Source of the DNA: Paragonimus westermani
Taxonomy: Eukaryota > Platyhelminthes > Trematoda > Plagiorchiida > Troglotrematidae
Assembly: GCA_008508345.1 (NCBI GenBank)
Contig: QNGE01000916.1
Location: 86,719-150,718, forward strand
Reading direction: 5' to 3'
DNA length: 64,000 nt
This document shows positions 60,176-64,000 of the stretch, piece by piece. The first letter of the stretch is position 1; each line of letters opens with the position of its first letter. Made by a program: the position numbers and the translations under genes. A model generated the notes under the pieces. That model was given only the letters and a program-made list of their open reading frames with translations, ran no database searches and had not been told where the DNA came from.

Positions 60176-63100
60176 ATGAAGATTTCCTGGCCACAGCCGT
60201 TCGAAGATGGAGACGTCCGGACGTTCTTGGAGGACGTGTCCGAAGTGGTCGGAGTCAAGACCGACCGTGGGAAGCTGGCTACCCTGCAGACGCAAGTGAA
60301 GGGCAGGGCGAAGGTGGTGCTGGACGCAGCGCGAAGAGGCCCTGCGAAGATGGAGTGGGCCGCTGCGAAGGAGACGCTGGTGGCTGCGTTTGACAGCCCG
60401 GCCGACCGCCAGGAGGCCATGCGGCGGTTCAAGGCGGCCAGGCTTGGACAAGGAGCGGACCCGTCCGTGTTTGCCACCACTCTGCAAGGTTTGCTGGACA
60501 GGGCTCTGCCAGGATTGGATCAAGAATCACGACGGCAGTTGTTAACGGAACAGTTCATTGAAGGTCTCCCGATGGAGGTTCGCGACCAAGTCCGTATTGC
60601 CCATGTCGCCCGGCCGATGGACCTTGACGATCTGGCGAAGGTGACACGGGAGTTGGCAGTAATGTCCGTGGCCTCAGTGGATTCAAACAGCAATACGGAC
60701 AAGAAGACATTGGAGGTAATGCAGAAGGCAATGGAGCAACTCGCAGCGGATGTAGCTGCCCTGAAAACAGCAGCACGGAAGAACGATCAACCAGGAGGCT
60801 GCTTCATCTGTGGAAAAAAAGGACATTGGAAGAAGGATTGCCCAATCCGGCGGTCTCAGAGGTCTAAAAATAAAGTGTTTCGTGATTGTTCTTTTTGTTG
60901 GGCGGGTCGACTAGTAATGGGAGCGATTGAGAAGGGGGCCGTACATACAAGGGTTGAAGTTGATGGAGAGGTAGAACAGTGTTTAGTCGATACAGGGGCA
61001 GCTATTTCGTTGATTGCTCGTGCCGAAAAGCAAAACCTAGAACCGACATCCATGATGATCAAGACGGTTGGAGGTCATAGTCTACTGGTTGACGGTGTGA
61101 AAGAATGTGGGGTACGTATCGGCGGCCATATCGTAAAGCACCGTTTCATTGTGTCCCCAGAAACCAGGCAAACGATACTCGGAGCCGATTTCCTCGCTGC
61201 AACAGATGCCGTGATTGACTTGAAGCTCAAGAAGTTGTCAACCAAGTATGGCTCCCTGACGCTCATAGGACAGCGAAAGGATAGCGTCAACCAAGTACGC
61301 AAGGTTAAAACCCCCAGTTGCACAGCCCCCCTGCTCCAGTCCACGGTCGAGAAATACGCGGAAGTATTTACGACTGACGATGATCCGTACGGATTTTGCA
61401 ACTGGATTGCCCATGAAATACCAACAACCGGAACATTTCGACCTCACGGGCCCCGCAGGATACCGGTTCATCTTGAGGAGGAATTGAGGAGACAAATACA
61501 GAACATGCTGAGCGAGGATGTTATCGAAGAAGCCAACAGTCCGTACAACTCGCCTGTTCTCCTGGTGAAGAAGTCCAACGGGAAGTACCGCTTTTGTGTG
61601 GATTTTAGACGGCTGAATGAGGTAACACAGAATACAGTCGTACCAATACCGTCCGTCGCTGATATTTTTGACAAGCTACAGCAGGCGAAATTGTTCACAG
61701 TTTTGGACTTACGCTCCGGATACTGGCAAGTACCAATTAAACCCACAGATCGTGAGAAGACCGCATTCACGGTAGGCGAAAAACAGTATCAGTTCAAGCG
61801 CATGCCGTTTGGCCTATCCGGGGCACCTTTCACATTTCGGCGCCTGATGGTTCAGCTGGTAAAACGACTGGATAATGTGGCGGTATACGGAGATGATATC
61901 GTAATATACAGCAACACGGAATCGGAACATGCTGCCCATATAGATGCTGTCTTGAATCGCATTAAGAACTCAGGACTGCGGATCAATGCTGATAAGTCAC
62001 AGCTCGGACGATCATCGGTGGTGTTACTGGGACACAAGGTGGGTCAAGGCGAAATCAAGCCTCTCCCGGAGAAAATACTGACAATTAGAGAAGCCATGGC
62101 TCCGAATTCCAAACGAACCCTGAGACAATTTTTGGGTCAAGCGGGGTACTACAGTCGGTTCGTGAAAAATTTTCACTCCATTGCATTGCCATTGTACGAA
62201 CTCCTTCGAAAAGACAAGAAATTTGAATGGACCGACGATGCCCAGAGGGCGTTCAAGCGAGTGCAACAAGCGATGAACGAGCAACAACTGACGTTGAAAC
62301 TACCGAACACAAAAGAAACGTTCATCGTAGCAACAGATGCCAGTGACCGTGGCATTGGGGCAGTACTCAAGCAAAAGGAAGGAGTAATCGAGTATGCCAG
62401 CAGAGTCCTGACTCCAACGGAGCAGAAATATTCGACTATTGAAAAGGAATGTTTGGCAATCGTCTGGGCACTGGACAAGTGGAGGCCATACCTGTTGGGT
62501 CAACAGTTCCACGTGGAGACGGATCACAAACCCCTGGAATGGATCATGACTGCGAGGGACCCGAGAGGCAAATTAGCCCGATGGGCATTACGTTTACAGG
62601 AATATGACTTCACGATCAACCATGTGCCTGGTTTGAGCAATTGCGTCGCGGATTTTCTTTCTCGACCACAAGTAGACGACGAACTCCCCAAAGTGACCGT
62701 TGGAGTCAACGGCTTAATAATGGAGCAGGACCCACAAACGCTAGTACGCCTACAACGTCAAGATAAGGTCCTCCGGAAAGTGATTGAAGCTCTGGCAAGA
62801 GGCGTGAGAATCCCCACAAATACTAAGGATGAGGAGCTGAAAATAATCGCATCCCAATGGAAAAGAGTTGGCTTAAACAGTGCAGGCGTATTGACATGGC
62901 AGCGTGGCGTTGGGCACCCGTGCGTGGTAGTCATCCCGAGACAACTGAGGAGGAAAGTGGTGGCAGACTGCCATGAAATGGCACACACCGGATGCACTAG
63001 GACGTACGATCTGTTGCAACAAAGAGCATATTGGCCGAAAATGAAAGAGGATGTGACAACTTACGTGCTTGCATGCCAACAGTGTCAGTTACTGAAAAGC

Positions 63101-63247
63101 GACAATCGGGGAGCCCAACAGCCCTTACAACCAATACCAGTCTCCGAAATCGGTGAACTCTGGTCTATGGATCTTATGGGCCCATTTCCACTGAGCGCCC
63201 GCGGTAACCAGTACGTTCTGGTCATGACGGAACACTTTACCCGTTGA
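60176..63247 (+). CDS. Gypsy-type retrotransposon gag-pol, up to an internal stop
   Basis: The start is set at the ATG at 60,176, after the primer-binding site; the frame is open further upstream but that part is LTR. Counting from this Met, gag occupies about 1-200 with a canonical CCHC zinc knuckle CFICGKKGHWKKDC from 209. A retroviral-type aspartic protease follows (CLVDTGAA, D272). Reverse transcriptase has the active site VYGDDIVIY near 570-577. RNase H starts with VATDASDRGIGAVL (D721). The integrase zinc finger (H-x-H then CQQC) is at about 930-970, followed by WSMDLMGPF with the first catalytic aspartate. Gag and pol are in a single frame with no shift. A TGA at 63,245-63,247 interrupts the integrase core; the same frame resumes directly after it. 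Confidence 0.93.
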   Translation: MKISWPQPFEDGDVRTFLEDVSEVVGVKTDRGKLATLQTQVKGRAKVVLDAARRGPAKMEWAAAKETLVAAFDSPADRQEAMRRFKAARLGQGADPSVFATTLQGLLDRALPGLDQESRRQLLTEQFIEGLPMEVRDQVRIAHVARPMDLDDLAKVTRELAVMSVASVDSNSNTDKKTLEVMQKAMEQLAADVAALKTAARKNDQPGGCFICGKKGHWKKDCPIRRSQRSKNKVFRDCSFCWAGRLVMGAIEKGAVHTRVEVDGEVEQCLVDTGAAISLIARAEKQNLEPTSMMIKTVGGHSLLVDGVKECGVRIGGHIVKHRFIVSPETRQTILGADFLAATDAVIDLKLKKLSTKYGSLTLIGQRKDSVNQVRKVKTPSCTAPLLQSTVEKYAEVFTTDDDPYGFCNWIAHEIPTTGTFRPHGPRRIPVHLEEELRRQIQNMLSEDVIEEANSPYNSPVLLVKKSNGKYRFCVDFRRLNEVTQNTVVPIPSVADIFDKLQQAKLFTVLDLRSGYWQVPIKPTDREKTAFTVGEKQYQFKRMPFGLSGAPFTFRRLMVQLVKRLDNVAVYGDDIVIYSNTESEHAAHIDAVLNRIKNSGLRINADKSQLGRSSVVLLGHKVGQGEIKPLPEKILTIREAMAPNSKRTLRQFLGQAGYYSRFVKNFHSIALPLYELLRKDKKFEWTDDAQRAFKRVQQAMNEQQLTLKLPNTKETFIVATDASDRGIGAVLKQKEGVIEYASRVLTPTEQKYSTIEKECLAIVWALDKWRPYLLGQQFHVETDHKPLEWIMTARDPRGKLARWALRLQEYDFTINHVPGLSNCVADFLSRPQVDDELPKVTVGVNGLIMEQDPQTLVRLQRQDKVLRKVIEALARGVRIPTNTKDEELKIIASQWKRVGLNSAGVLTWQRGVGHPCVVVIPRQLRRKVVADCHEMAHTGCTRTYDLLQQRAYWPKMKEDVTTYVLACQQCQLLKSDNRGAQQPLQPIPVSEIGELWSMDLMGPFPLSARGNQYVLVMTEHFTR

Positions 63248-63973
63248 ATCGAAGCGACTGGCGTTCCGGATCAGAAAGCATCTACGGTGGGAGATATGGT
63301 GATGAAGCACATTGTAGCAAACCACGGTGTACCAAAGGCGATCTTGACGGATCAGGGACCATGCTTCGAAAGCGATGAGTTTCGAACACGCATGCAACAA
63401 CTGGGAATCAAGCGCATCCGAACGACGCCGTATCACCCACAAACGAATGGCCTAACTGAGCGTAACAACCGAACGGTCAAAGAATGGTTATCAGCCAAAG
63501 GAGGAGACTGGGAGTCTGCGTTGCCACTAGTGTTATTGGCCTACCGGGCGTCTGTGCAGGCGAGCACGAAGAAATCTCCATTTCAATTGATGTACGGTAG
63601 AACCCCTCGACTTCCGGTGGATCAGGACATTGGGGTATGGCCAGAGTGCATTGATTCCACTAAAGAATTGGTAACCGAAAGAGAAAGAGCCCAACGAAAT
63701 CTGAAAGCATCGCAAGCACGCACAAAGGAGAAATCCGCAAGGCAACGGTTCGGCAAGACTAGAATGTTCAACCTAGGAGAACGGGTGAAATATCGAGACC
63801 ATCGGAACACCGGTGCCAGCGGGCCAGGATCAAGAAAACTTTTGCCTAAATGGAAAGGTCCGTATTTGGTAATATCCAGACGAGGCCCAGTATACACGAT
63901 CAAGAAGGACGGCGAGACGAAACGAGTGCACGCCAGTGAGTTAGCAACGTGGCACGAGATGCCGGCGCGATGA
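63248..63973 (+). pseudogene. Gypsy-type integrase, part after the internal stop
   Basis: The frame continues in the same phase as gag-pol for 241 codons to TGA at 63,971-63,973. It carries the second catalytic aspartate (AILTDQGPCFES) and the glutamate (PQTNGLTERNNR), then the C-terminal domain with FNLGERVKYRDH and WKGPYLVISRRGPVYTI. All three integrase catalytic residues are therefore present across the two halves. Unless the stop is read through, this part is not made. Apart from this single codon no other damage is visible in almost 3.8 kb. Confidence 0.92.
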
Positions 63974-63984
63974 ACCAGAAGATC

Positions 63985-64000
63985 AATAATCCGGGAGGAA
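63985..64000 (+). promoter_or_regulatory. Possible polypurine tract at the window edge
   Basis: The window ends in ccgggaggaa a few bases after the pol stop. A purine run at this position is where plus-strand priming occurs, directly before the 3' LTR, which should begin just past base 64,000. Confidence 0.45.

Overview
This window is eukaryotic genomic DNA. Genes are split by GT-AG introns, there are many decayed retrotransposons, and no operons or prokaryotic signals are visible. The transposon set (RTE- and CR1-type LINEs whose endonuclease is often mis-annotated in flukes as craniofacial development protein 2, Penelope-like elements with a GIY-YIG domain, and a Gypsy LTR element) together with the intron structure suggests a digenean flatworm (fluke). 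That assignment is an inference from sequence style, not a species identification.

Layout: 1-335 is the 3' tail of a LINE. 1240-2800 is a decayed CR1-type reverse transcriptase. 5360-29894 on the plus strand is a seven-exon stretch of a group I p21-activated kinase (PAK). The regulatory linker lies in exons 1-3 and the complete catalytic domain in exons 4-7; the Rac/Cdc42-binding CRIB segment is not found and presumably lies upstream. The 8.9-kb intron between kinase exons 5 and 6 has collected a LINE tail, a nearly full RTE-type LINE with its central RT deleted, and a cluster of Penelope-like fragments arranged as inverted repeats. 33684-36060 on the minus strand is the best-preserved Penelope-like element (RT plus GIY-YIG). 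45361-57966 on the minus strand holds a chain of predicted exons, mostly consistent in reading phase, for a multi-pass membrane protein that weakly resembles the tweety family. 59960-64000 is a Gypsy-type LTR retrotransposon, complete except for one in-frame stop codon and a 3' LTR that falls outside the window.

The most interesting non-gene signals are these. Hammerhead-ribozyme-like cores follow every Penelope-like copy, with covarying stem III pairs. A second hammerhead-like relic (about 46,710-46,775) sits in a repeat family that also forms a near-perfect 115-bp foldback at 14,509-14,623. The PAK kinase domain carries a 23-residue Ser/Thr/Gly-rich insertion between its beta4 and beta5 strands. 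The last exon of the minus-strand gene has two overlapping plausible reading frames, one of them a strong transmembrane helix.
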